From: Hoeflea_A sp965216535
Lineage (GTDB): Bacteria > Pseudomonadota > Alphaproteobacteria > Rhizobiales > Rhizobiaceae
Direction: 5' to 3'
Assembly: GCA_965216535.1 (NCBI GenBank)
Contig: OZ244175.1
Span: 7,440,001-7,504,000, forward strand
DNA length: 64,000 nt
Made by a program: the position numbers and the translations under genes. Each line of letters opens with the position of its first letter. Position 1 is the stretch's first letter. Shown piece by piece: positions 33,504 to 41,472 of this stretch. The notes beneath the pieces are model-generated. The model did not search any database and had not been told where the DNA came from. It saw only the letters and a program-made list of their open reading frames with translations.

Positions 33504-34790
33504 ATGACGGCACGAAGCAGCCTAACCAGAAGATCGATGTTGACGGGGTCCGCTGCCTCCATCGGCGTCTTGGCGGCGCCGAATATTGTGCGGGCACAGG
33601 CCCGCGATATCCGCATCGGTTACATCACCGCGCTCAGTGGTTCACGGGCGGAATTCGGCGAAAGCGATCCATGGATGCTGGACCAGGTGAAGAAGATCAC
33701 CGCCAATGGACTGTCGGCGGGTGGCAACACCTATTCGGTTGAGTTCGTTGTCAAAGACAATCAATCCAACCCCAACCGCTCGGCTGCCGTCGGCAATGAA
33801 CTGATCCAACGCGAAGGCGTTGATCTGCTGCTGGTTCAGGACCTGGACGCTTCTGTCGCCACCGGCGAAATGTCCGACATCGCAGGCGTTCCGTCGATAT
33901 CGACCATGGGGCCGTGGCAGGCCTGGATGTTCGGCCGCGGGTCAAACCCGGAGCAGGGTTTCCCCTATTCGTTCACCTTCTTCTGGGGGGTGGAGATGGC
34001 CATGCAGACCTTTACCAAGCTTTGGGATCAGCTGGAAACCAACAGGATCGCGGGCGACTTCTATTTTGACAACCCCGCCGGTCAGGCGTTCGCGGATCCA
34101 AAGCTTGGCCTGCCGGCGGTGATGAGTGCCGCCGGATACACCCGCGTCGATGGCGGCATGTATCAGTTCGACACACAGGACTTCTCGGCTCAGGTCTCGA
34201 AATTCAAAGACGGCAACGCCCAGATCGTCACCGGCTTTGGCTTTCCTCCCAACTGGGCAACTTTCTGGGCACAGGCCGGACAGCAAGGTTTCTCCCCCGA
34301 AGCAGCGACCTATGCCGCCGCCTTCCTGTTCCCCTCAGCCATCGAAGCGTTGGGCGATCGCGGCAACGGCATGTCCACAGAGGTCTGGTGGACCCCGAAC
34401 ATGCCCTGGACATCGTCGCTTACCGGTCAATCGGCGATGGAACTCGCCAATGCATGGGAAGCAGAGTCCGGCAAGCAGTGGGTTCAGACCCTGGGCTATT
34501 CTCACGCGCTCTTCGAAACAGGCATCGCGGCACTGACCCAATCCGGGGACCCGAAGAACCCGGACGCCGTGCGCGATGCAGTCGCCGCGTTGAAGCTGGA
34601 CACGATGGTCGGGCCAGTGAACTGGGCAGATACGCCGATCAAGAACGTTGCCGTGACCGAGGTGGCCGGCGGCCAATGGATCAAGACAGATGGCGGCAAA
34701 TACGCCTTCGACCTGGTGATCAACGACAACAGCTTTGCACCGTCTGTCACCGTTCAGGATCGGCTGATGCCGCTCTCCAAGCTCGGCTGA
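33504..34790 (+). CDS. LIV-type ABC substrate-binding protein, Tat-type signal
   Basis: Periplasmic binding protein of 428 residues from the ATG at 33504, which follows GGGAGGA; a frame open to 33438 has no ribosome site. The N-terminus MTARSSLTRRSMLTGSAASI contains a twin-arginine motif (TRRSML) and a hydrophobic stretch ending in VRAQA, so export of a folded protein is likely. The body has the Periplasmic-binding-6 look (IRIGYITALSGSRAEFGESD). First gene of a six-gene unit ending in an acetylpolyamine-amidohydrolase-like gene, so the ligand could be an acetylated amine or amide (inference). Confidence 0.9.
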   Translation: MTARSSLTRRSMLTGSAASIGVLAAPNIVRAQARDIRIGYITALSGSRAEFGESDPWMLDQVKKITANGLSAGGNTYSVEFVVKDNQSNPNRSAAVGNELIQREGVDLLLVQDLDASVATGEMSDIAGVPSISTMGPWQAWMFGRGSNPEQGFPYSFTFFWGVEMAMQTFTKLWDQLETNRIAGDFYFDNPAGQAFADPKLGLPAVMSAAGYTRVDGGMYQFDTQDFSAQVSKFKDGNAQIVTGFGFPPNWATFWAQAGQQGFSPEAATYAAAFLFPSAIEALGDRGNGMSTEVWWTPNMPWTSSLTGQSAMELANAWEAESGKQWVQTLGYSHALFETGIAALTQSGDPKNPDAVRDAVAALKLDTMVGPVNWADTPIKNVAVTEVAGGQWIKTDGGKYAFDLVINDNSFAPSVTVQDRLMPLSKLG

Positions 34791-34796
34791 GTCTGC

Positions 34797-35516
34797 ATGC
34801 TTGAAGTCACGGGCCTTAGCAAATCCTTTGGCACCCAAGTTGTGGTGGACGATGTGTCCACCACGGTTGCCGGAGGTGAGGCACTGGGGATCATCGGACC
34901 AAACGGCGCCGGCAAGAGCACTTTCTTCGATCTCCTGACCGGCACCACCCGCGCTGACGCCGGCACGGTCCGGCTGGCGGGTCGGGATATCTCGTCCTTA
35001 CCTACTGAGGACCGGGTTGTGCAGGGGATTTCCAGGGCCTTCCAGATTCCAAAACCCTTTTCCACGCTGACGGTCCGCCAGCATCTGGTGCTTGCAGCGG
35101 CTGTCGGTGCGGAATTGAGGCCGTCAGCGGCGCACGCCGAGGCAGAATCCGTGATGGACAAAACCGGCCTCTCGGGGCTGGCGGATCAAGTGGGTGGCGA
35201 CCTCAGACTACTCGACCGGAAGCGGCTGGAACTGGCCAAGGCACTGGCGACCCGGCCGCAGGTCATCCTGCTTGATGAAATTTCCGGCGGCCTGACGGAG
35301 CCAGAAGTCCATGCGCTGGTCGTGCTCGTCTCAAAACTGAAATCACCCGACCTGGCGATCCTTTGGGTCGAACACATCGCCCACGCACTGCAGGCTACCT
35401 GCGACCGCATTCTGATGTTGCACCTGGGGAAAAAGGTGATCGAAGACACCCCGGACAATGTGGTGTCCGATGCCCAAGTGCGAGAGCTTTATCTGGGTGC
35501 TGCGCATCATGCTTGA
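34797..35516 (+). CDS. LivG-type ABC ATPase with degenerate signature motif
   Basis: ATPase of 239 residues with Walker A GPNGAGKST, Walker B VILLDEISGGL and the switch His in ILWVEHIAH. The signature region reads LRLLDRKRLELAKAL where homologues have L-x-Y-G-[DQ], so the invariant Gly is Leu. The same kind of loss is seen in the LivG of the first importer at 2765-3469. Its stop lies inside the beginning of livF (8-base overlap). Confidence 0.9.
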   Translation: MLEVTGLSKSFGTQVVVDDVSTTVAGGEALGIIGPNGAGKSTFFDLLTGTTRADAGTVRLAGRDISSLPTEDRVVQGISRAFQIPKPFSTLTVRQHLVLAAAVGAELRPSAAHAEAESVMDKTGLSGLADQVGGDLRLLDRKRLELAKALATRPQVILLDEISGGLTEPEVHALVVLVSKLKSPDLAILWVEHIAHALQATCDRILMLHLGKKVIEDTPDNVVSDAQVRELYLGAAHHA

Positions 35517-36210
35517 TGTTGCTGGCCTCAATGTCTTCTACGGCAATTTTCAGGCGCTTTTTGATGTGAGCCTTACTCAGGAAGCCGGCCAGACGCTGGC
35601 GCTGATCGGTGCCAACGGTGCTGGCAAAACATCTCTGCTGCATGCCATCTGCGGCATGGCAAAGGCAACCGGAGGCCTGCATCTTAACGGCTCGGATCTG
35701 GCCGCGCTGTCGGCCCCGGCCCGCGCGGCCCAGGGGGTGGCGCTTTCGCCGGAAGGACGGCGAATGTTCCACTCGCTGACCGTGCGCGAAAACCTGGAGA
35801 TCGGTGCCAATGCCGGCCGCAGCGGTCCCTGGTCGCTTGATCGGGTGACTACACTCTTTCCGATCCTGGGCGACTTCGCCAACCGCCCCGCCAACCTCCT
35901 GTCAGGCGGCCAGCAGCAAATGGTGGCCATCGGCCGGGCTCTGATGGCCAATCCGTCGCTGCTGCTGCTGGATGAAGTCTCGCTGGGTCTCGCTCCGGTG
36001 GTGGCGGAGGAAGTGATGACGGCCATTGCCTCGATCAGAGGCGAAACGGAAATGATGACGATCATGGTGGAACAGGACGTGTCGCGCGCCATCGGTGCGT
36101 CAGACCGTTTCATCTGTCTGCTGGAAGGTCGCCTGGCGCTGGAGGGGAGCAGCGCCGGCGCCGATTTGGATGCCATCGGGCGCGCCTATTTCGGGGACGA
36201 GACCACATGA
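35509..36210 (+). CDS. LivF-type ABC ATPase
   Basis: ATPase of 233 residues from the ATG at 35509; the frame is open further upstream inside livG but homology begins at LDVAGLNVFYGNFQALFDVS. Walker A GANGAGKTS, a fully canonical signature LSGGQQQMVAIGRAL and Walker B LLLLDEVSLGLAP are present. It partners the LivG with the damaged signature, so only one composite ATP site is expected to be fully active. Overlaps livH by ATGA. Confidence 0.92.
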   Translation: MLDVAGLNVFYGNFQALFDVSLTQEAGQTLALIGANGAGKTSLLHAICGMAKATGGLHLNGSDLAALSAPARAAQGVALSPEGRRMFHSLTVRENLEIGANAGRSGPWSLDRVTTLFPILGDFANRPANLLSGGQQQMVAIGRALMANPSLLLLDEVSLGLAPVVAEEVMTAIASIRGETEMMTIMVEQDVSRAIGASDRFICLLEGRLALEGSSAGADLDAIGRAYFGDETT

Positions 36211-37073
36211 TCTGGATTGAGATTCTCATCAACGGTCTTTTGCTCGGCGGTCTTTACGCCCTCTTCGGCCTCGGCCTGTCGCTGATTTTCGGAGTCATGA
36301 AAATCGCCAATATCGCCCACGGTGAAATGGCGATCGGAGGCGCGTTCCTGGCAATCGCTGCGAGCAATCTGATCGGCATCCCGCTTTGGCTGACGATTCT
36401 GCTGACGCTGGCCCTGACCTGGGCGATCGGGTTTGCCTTCCAAATGACCGTTATCAACCGTGTGCTTGGCGATGATCCCATGCCGCCACTGTTGTTGACG
36501 TTCGGTCTTTCCATCGTCATTCAAAACCTTCTGGTGGAGCTCTTCGGAGCCGACAACCGATCGCTTGACATCGGCGCTCTCGGGACCGCCGGCATCGACA
36601 TTGGCAGCTTGTCACTGGGTCTCTTTCCATTGATCATGTTTGCCACCGCGATAGCGTTGTTTGGTACTCTGCACTGGGCCCTGCATCACAGTCGCTGGGG
36701 CCGCAACCTGCGTGCAACCTCTGACGATCCTGAGATCGTGGCCATGATGGGCATCGAAAGACGCCAGGTATTCGCGGTCGTCATGGGTCTTTCCGCCGCT
36801 TTGGCCGCACTGGCCGGCATGATGCTGGCGATGCGCGGATCCATCACGCCATTTTCCGGATCGGAACGGCTGCTGATTGCCTTTGAAGTGATCGTGATCG
36901 GCGGGCTCGGCTCAATCTGGGGCAGCCTGGTGGGTGGTTTGGTCCTTGGTATCGTGCACGTTATCGGCCTTCGTTTCGATCCCGCCTCCGGTCCGCTCTA
37001 CGGGCATCTCCTGCTGATCGCCATTCTGTTGGCCAGACCTGAAGGGCTTGCGGGGAGGTCGCATCGCAGATGA
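36207..37073 (+). CDS. LivH-type ABC permease
   Basis: Permease of 288 residues, opening with the LivH pattern LLGGLYALFGLGLSLIFGVM followed by KIANIAHGEM, the loop that distinguishes this family. About eight helices and the docking region ATSDDPEIVAMMGI are visible. It overlaps the genes on both sides by 4 bases. The gene order SBP-G-F-H-M differs from SBP-H-M-G-F of the first importer, so the two operons are not recent copies of each other. Confidence 0.93.
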   Translation: MIWIEILINGLLLGGLYALFGLGLSLIFGVMKIANIAHGEMAIGGAFLAIAASNLIGIPLWLTILLTLALTWAIGFAFQMTVINRVLGDDPMPPLLLTFGLSIVIQNLLVELFGADNRSLDIGALGTAGIDIGSLSLGLFPLIMFATAIALFGTLHWALHHSRWGRNLRATSDDPEIVAMMGIERRQVFAVVMGLSAALAALAGMMLAMRGSITPFSGSERLLIAFEVIVIGGLGSIWGSLVGGLVLGIVHVIGLRFDPASGPLYGHLLLIAILLARPEGLAGRSHRR

Positions 37074-38005
37074 CCCGCCTGTTGTTCATCCTTGCGGCCC
37101 TGTTGCTGGCTTCGGTTCCGTTCGTCGCGGACCGGGGTACGGTTTTCCTGGCAATGGAGGTTCTGATCGTTATCGCCCTGGCGCAGGCCTGGAACCTGCC
37201 GGCGGGCTATGGCGGCCTGCTGTCGCTCGGCCATCACGGGTTTGTCGGGCTGGGTGGCTATGCGCTCTATGCTCTCTCGCGCGACCTGGGCGTTCATGTT
37301 CTGGTCTCAATCGTTCTGGCGGGATTCGTCACCGGGCTCTTCGCCCTGGCGATCACACCAATCCTGTTTCGCCTGCGCGCAGTCTATTTCGCCGTCGGGA
37401 TGTGGGTTGTGGCGGAGATCATTCGCATTCTGGTGATGCGCAGCGACTGGCTCGGTGGCCCTTCCGGCATGCCGCTGACCGGTGCGCGCGATCTGCCGCG
37501 CGCCTGGATGGGGCCATCCGCCTACTGGATGGCGCTGACTGTGGCGCTCGGTATCACCGTTCTGGTCTGGGCGCTGATGCGCTCAAACTTCGGCCTGCGT
37601 CTGCGGGCACTCCGAGACGAAGAGCGGGCGGCGCGTTCCATCGGCGTCAAACCGCATCGTGTGCGCCTGATCGTCTTTGTCCTTTCAGCCATGGCAACCG
37701 GCATGGCCGGAGCCGTCAACTTCTTCTCTTCGCTCTTCATCACACCGCTTGCCGCATTCGACATCGGCTGGATCGTTACGATCGTCTTCGTCACGATCAT
37801 CGGCGGCATGGGGCGCCTGTCCGGCCCCTTCCTCGGCGCCGCACTCTACTTCGTGCTTCGCGAAACACTCGCAGATTTCGGCAACTGGTATCTGATCGCC
37901 CTCGGCGCCTCGGGAATGATTGTCATGCTGGTTTTGCCGGGCGGCCTGGCGAGCCTTTTTGACCGTATTCGTCCATCACTCCAACCATCCAGGGACCATC
38001 CATGA
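37070..38005 (+). CDS. LivM-type ABC permease
   Basis: Permease of 311 residues: N-terminal helices, then AQAWNLPAGYGGLLSLGHHG, the typical LivM loop, and a C-terminal cluster with ETLADFGNWYLIALGASGMI. It overlaps the histone-deacetylase-like gene by 4 bases, which ties the amidohydrolase firmly to the importer. It forms the channel with LivH. Confidence 0.93.
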   Translation: MTRLLFILAALLLASVPFVADRGTVFLAMEVLIVIALAQAWNLPAGYGGLLSLGHHGFVGLGGYALYALSRDLGVHVLVSIVLAGFVTGLFALAITPILFRLRAVYFAVGMWVVAEIIRILVMRSDWLGGPSGMPLTGARDLPRAWMGPSAYWMALTVALGITVLVWALMRSNFGLRLRALRDEERAARSIGVKPHRVRLIVFVLSAMATGMAGAVNFFSSLFITPLAAFDIGWIVTIVFVTIIGGMGRLSGPFLGAALYFVLRETLADFGNWYLIALGASGMIVMLVLPGGLASLFDRIRPSLQPSRDHP

Positions 38006-39099
38006 AAACGGCGTTCTATTTCGACGAACAATGCCTCTGGCACACAACCGGAGAGCACGCGCTGATCCTCCCCGTGGGTGGATATGTGCAGCCTCCGGCT
38101 TCAGGCGGACACGCGGAAAGCCCGGAAAGCAAACGGCGGTTCAAAAGCCTTCTCGATGTCTCCGGGATGACCAACCATCTCGATGTCAAAACAGCTGAGC
38201 CCGCGAACCGTGAAGACCTGGAGCGCATTCATCCAGTAAACTATCTGGAGCAATTCAAGACCATGTCCGACACAGGCGGTGGCAATGCGGGAATCTACTC
38301 GCCCTTCGGCGCAGGCAGCTATGAAATCGCCGCGCTTTCCGCGGGGCTTGCCAAGGCTGCCGTCAGCGATGTCGTGAACTGCACAGCCAGGAACGCCTAC
38401 GCCCTTTCGCGGCCACCGGGACATCACTGTCTGAAGGAACAATCCATGGGATTTTGCCTTCTGGCGAATATCCCCATCGCCATCGAAGCAGCCCGGGCCA
38501 ACCATGGCCTCGGAAAAGTCGCGGTGCTCGACTGGGATGTTCACCACGGCAACGGAACCCAGGCGATCTACTACGATCGCGGTGACACGCTGACCATCTC
38601 CATTCACCAGGAAAGCTGCTTTCCACCTGGTCAGGGCAGCGCCAACGAGATTGGCGAGGGAGACGGCAAAGGCACCAACCTGAATATTCCCCTGCTCCCC
38701 GGTGGCGGGAACCAGTCCTATCTGGATGCAATGGAACTGCTGGCCCTGCCGGCGATCAGGGCCTTCGAACCAGATTTGATCGTGATCGCGTCCGGTCTCG
38801 ACGCCAATGCCTTTGATCCACTCGGCCGGATGCAGGCCTATTCCGGCACCTTCCGGCAGATGACTCACCAAGTGATGGCCCTGGCAGACGACATCTGCGG
38901 CGGTCGCGTTGTTGCGATCCATGAAGGTGGCTACGCCGAGGTGGTCGTCCCCTTTTGTGGATTGGCGATCATGGAAGAGCTTTCCGGGCACCGAACAGAT
39001 GTCGTCGACCCCTTTGAAGATCTGACGATCGAACAACAGCCAGCAGATGATTTCATCAAATTCCAACGGGAGCGGCTGGAGCGGCAGACCGCCCTGTAG
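38002..39099 (+). CDS. Histone-deacetylase-family acetylpolyamine amidohydrolase-like enzyme
   Basis: Zinc amidohydrolase of 365 residues, class II HDAC/AphA-like. Seen: the active-site loop SRPPGHHCLKEQSMGFCLL, the zinc ligands Asp and His in LDWDVHHGNGTQAIYY, the third ligand Asp in ASGLDANAFDPLGR, and the GGY region HEGGYAE at the C-terminus. Bacterial members deacetylate acetylpolyamines or related amides. Being the last gene of the LIV importer operon with a 4-base overlap, it probably deacylates the imported compound. Cytosolic: no signal peptide. Confidence 0.9.
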   Translation: MKTAFYFDEQCLWHTTGEHALILPVGGYVQPPASGGHAESPESKRRFKSLLDVSGMTNHLDVKTAEPANREDLERIHPVNYLEQFKTMSDTGGGNAGIYSPFGAGSYEIAALSAGLAKAAVSDVVNCTARNAYALSRPPGHHCLKEQSMGFCLLANIPIAIEAARANHGLGKVAVLDWDVHHGNGTQAIYYDRGDTLTISIHQESCFPPGQGSANEIGEGDGKGTNLNIPLLPGGGNQSYLDAMELLALPAIRAFEPDLIVIASGLDANAFDPLGRMQAYSGTFRQMTHQVMALADDICGGRVVAIHEGGYAEVVVPFCGLAIMEELSGHRTDVVDPFEDLTIEQQPADDFIKFQRERLERQTAL

Positions 39100-39524
39100 A
39101 CAACCAAAGCTTCCAAACTCGTCCGTACCGCCTTCCGGCCAAGCTCCAAATCGCCGAAGTGGGCTATGACGAAAAGAATTTTGGGACTGTCACCTTTGCG
39201 TATGACAACCGGCGTGCGGGTGGCGTGCGAGCCTGATCTCCATTGAAATAATGGAGGCCCCATGGATGTCTATGACCTTGCTGGAGCGCGTCTTGGCAGC
39301 GCAAACTTTAGCCCCCGCTGTTTCGAACCGACCATTGCTGTTAGAAGCAACACCAAGACGTTTTGTGGTTGGCTTACAAGATTGGCACGCCTGACCGAAA
39401 CCCTTTCGCTGCGTCACGCGATAAGCACAGCCAGCCGAGCGGCGCTGGCCGCTACGGTAAGGACGCGCTAACGTCACCTGATTGGCCGTCGAGCTCCTCG
39501 GCGAAGCGGAAAGGGAGCCGTTAC
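39100..39524. other. 425-base stretch with no supported gene
   Basis: Between the HDAC-like gene and the SnoaL-LuxR gene I find no confident coding sequence on either strand. A 69-codon frame at 39262-39471 has an ATG five bases after GGAG but low-complexity, Arg/Ala-rich translation and no recognisable homology. The only clear structure is a 7-bp hairpin at 39238-39256 whose right arm includes that GGAG. The stretch likely contains the LuxR gene's promoter. Confidence 0.5.
39238..39256 (+). promoter_or_regulatory. Hairpin covering a possible ribosome site
   Basis: CTCCATT (39238-39244) and AATGGAG (39250-39256) pair perfectly around GAAAT. The right arm contains GGAG, five bases before the ATG of the doubtful 69-codon frame at 39262. 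If that frame is translated, the hairpin would hide its ribosome site. Structure seen; function speculative. Confidence 0.35.
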
Positions 39525-40508
39525 ATGACCGATGGGCAAACGGCTGAGGCAGAAATCCTCGACGTTATGCGGGCGGAGGCTCAGGCATTCCTGGATGGTG
39601 ATTTTGAGGCCCTCGCCAGCCATTGGGTGCATGCGGATGAAACCTCGCGCATGGTTGCCTGGGCACAGCTCGGGACAAAGGTATTACGCGGCTGGGAGCA
39701 AGTTGCAGCGCAAGCGAAAACCGGTTTGGAGCGCTATCCCCCGGTCGGGCAGCGCGATTTCGACGAATGCCTGAAGTGGGACAATGTCAGCATTGTCGTC
39801 GGCACCGATATCGCCTGGGTGCTCTACGACCAGACGGGGATTTCCAAGGATGACAGTTTTCGCGTCGCCGGGCTGCAGCACGAGCTCAAGATATTTCACC
39901 GGATCGCTGGCACGTGGAAGATTGCCTGCATGGTGCTGTTGAAACCGGGATTCGAACATGTCGATGTCCCCTTGATCCACACCGACTCCGATGGTCGGGT
40001 CATATGGATGAACGCGACGACGCGCGGACGCATCGCCGATCATACAGGTTTGATGATCGCCGCCGGCCGGTTGCGCGCCCGACGACGAAACTTCGATAGC
40101 AATCTGCAAAAGGCGGTTTCCCGCGTCGCCCATGCGCTTGAGACACAGGCCAATCCGCGCTCGGAAATCTACCAATCCCGCCCCGTCAGTCTGGGCGAGA
40201 ACGACTTCGGCATCACCGAATACTGTTGGGTCTTTCCCGAAGACGGCCGAATCCTGATCTCATTCGACGACCATATTCGGACCGATAAACGGCTCGATCT
40301 GGCGGAAGCAATATATTCGCTTTCGCCTGCCCAGTGCCGCCTTGCAAGACTTCTCATCGGCGGGAACGATCTTGCGGCCGCGGCAGACAGCCTCGGCGTG
40401 AGCATCAACACGGTGCGAACGCAACTTCAACGCATGTTCGTCAAGACGGGCGTGCGCAAACTGCCTTCTCTTGTCCGGGTGCTACTGAGTGTCGAGGCGC
40501 CTTCCTGA
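39525..40508 (+). CDS. LuxR-family regulator with N-terminal SnoaL/NTF2-like domain
   Basis: Regulator of 327 residues from the ATG at 39525 behind AAGGGAG; the frame is open upstream without support. Residues ~5-145 have the SnoaL/NTF2-like cone-fold pattern (EAQAFLDGDFEALASHW, then a late strand FHRIAGTWKIACMVLLKPG), normally a small-ligand pocket or enzyme fold. The C-terminal ~65 residues are a LuxR helix-turn-helix: LSPAQCRLARLLIGGNDLAA and VSINTVRTQLQRMFVKTGVR. This suggests a one-component ligand-sensing regulator for the nearby hydrolase genes. Confidence 0.85.
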   Translation: MTDGQTAEAEILDVMRAEAQAFLDGDFEALASHWVHADETSRMVAWAQLGTKVLRGWEQVAAQAKTGLERYPPVGQRDFDECLKWDNVSIVVGTDIAWVLYDQTGISKDDSFRVAGLQHELKIFHRIAGTWKIACMVLLKPGFEHVDVPLIHTDSDGRVIWMNATTRGRIADHTGLMIAAGRLRARRRNFDSNLQKAVSRVAHALETQANPRSEIYQSRPVSLGENDFGITEYCWVFPEDGRILISFDDHIRTDKRLDLAEAIYSLSPAQCRLARLLIGGNDLAAAADSLGVSINTVRTQLQRMFVKTGVRKLPSLVRVLLSVEAPS

Positions 40509-40567
40509 TCCCAGAGGGACGCGGAGCCGATGTTAAAACGCCGCGTAATACCAGGCAGCGTTGCGGT

Positions 40568-41392
40568 TCATTGCTGATTTACAAATTCCAGAACAGCTCG
40601 GCAGAACTCTTCCGGCTTCTGGACGGGCAGCAAATGCCGGGCGCCTTCGATCACATTCAATTTGCTTGATGGAATCAGCGCGTGCGCAGCGCGAGCGGCA
40701 ATTTTGTAAAAAGAGCGGCTTTGGCTGCCCAAAGCGATTGTCACGGGAAGTTCCAAACCCCGAAGATCCCCGGCTTCCACTGGTGGTGGCGGAGGCCCGG
40801 CAAAGAGCAGCGGCAACATCCGAGCATTCTCTGTCATCACCTTCCGAACGTCGGCCGAGAGCTCTCGAAACGCGCCGGTTTGCGCGTTCACGCCATCCAT
40901 GAATAGTCGTACCGTTCCTTCAAGATCACCCGTCTCGGCCAACATCCGAGCTTGCTCGCTCATGGCAATGCGGTCCTGAACGGCCGCCTGGAGTTTTTCC
41001 TTGTCGGCAACAAATGTTGCCAGCGCAGGCTCGTACAGAAACATGCGCTTGACGAGCAGTGGATGCTGCACTGCCATCGTCAGGCAAACTCCAGCACCAA
41101 AAGACCATCCGACAAGCGTTACCGGCGCGAGTCTCAGGCTGCGGATAAACGCGGCGAGATCTTCCGCATGGACCTGCATGCTGAAACCCTCTCCATTATC
41201 GGGCCATGCATCCGCCCCAAAGTAACGCTGGGTCAGACTGATCATCCTGCAATGGGGAGCAATGAACTCACGGTGCGCATTCCATATCCGAAGATCTGCG
41301 TTCGAACCGTGAACGAAGAGGACGGCCTCTCCCTCGCCGTCCTGCACGTAGGAAAGCTCGACAGAATTGACCGAGGCTTTTGCCAGTTTCAT
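40568..41392 (-). CDS. Alpha/beta hydrolase
   Basis: Hydrolase of 274 residues from the ATG at 41392; the longer frame to 41449 is not supported. Oxyanion loop LFVHGSNADLRIW, nucleophile elbow VGWSFGAGVC, and a C-terminal His in EGARHLLPVQ are seen. It lies 80 bases downstream of the cyclase-hydrolase fusion on the same strand and is probably co-transcribed with it. Convergent with the SnoaL-LuxR gene. Substrate unknown. Confidence 0.88.
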   Translation of the reverse strand: MKLAKASVNSVELSYVQDGEGEAVLFVHGSNADLRIWNAHREFIAPHCRMISLTQRYFGADAWPDNGEGFSMQVHAEDLAAFIRSLRLAPVTLVGWSFGAGVCLTMAVQHPLLVKRMFLYEPALATFVADKEKLQAAVQDRIAMSEQARMLAETGDLEGTVRLFMDGVNAQTGAFRELSADVRKVMTENARMLPLLFAGPPPPPVEAGDLRGLELPVTIALGSQSRSFYKIAARAAHALIPSSKLNVIEGARHLLPVQKPEEFCRAVLEFVNQQ

Positions 41393-41472
41393 TTTGTAGC
41401 CGGCCCTTATCGGAACAATTTCGATCGGCTCCCACAACACCGATCTCAACGGAGGGGAGTTTGCGGACTATC

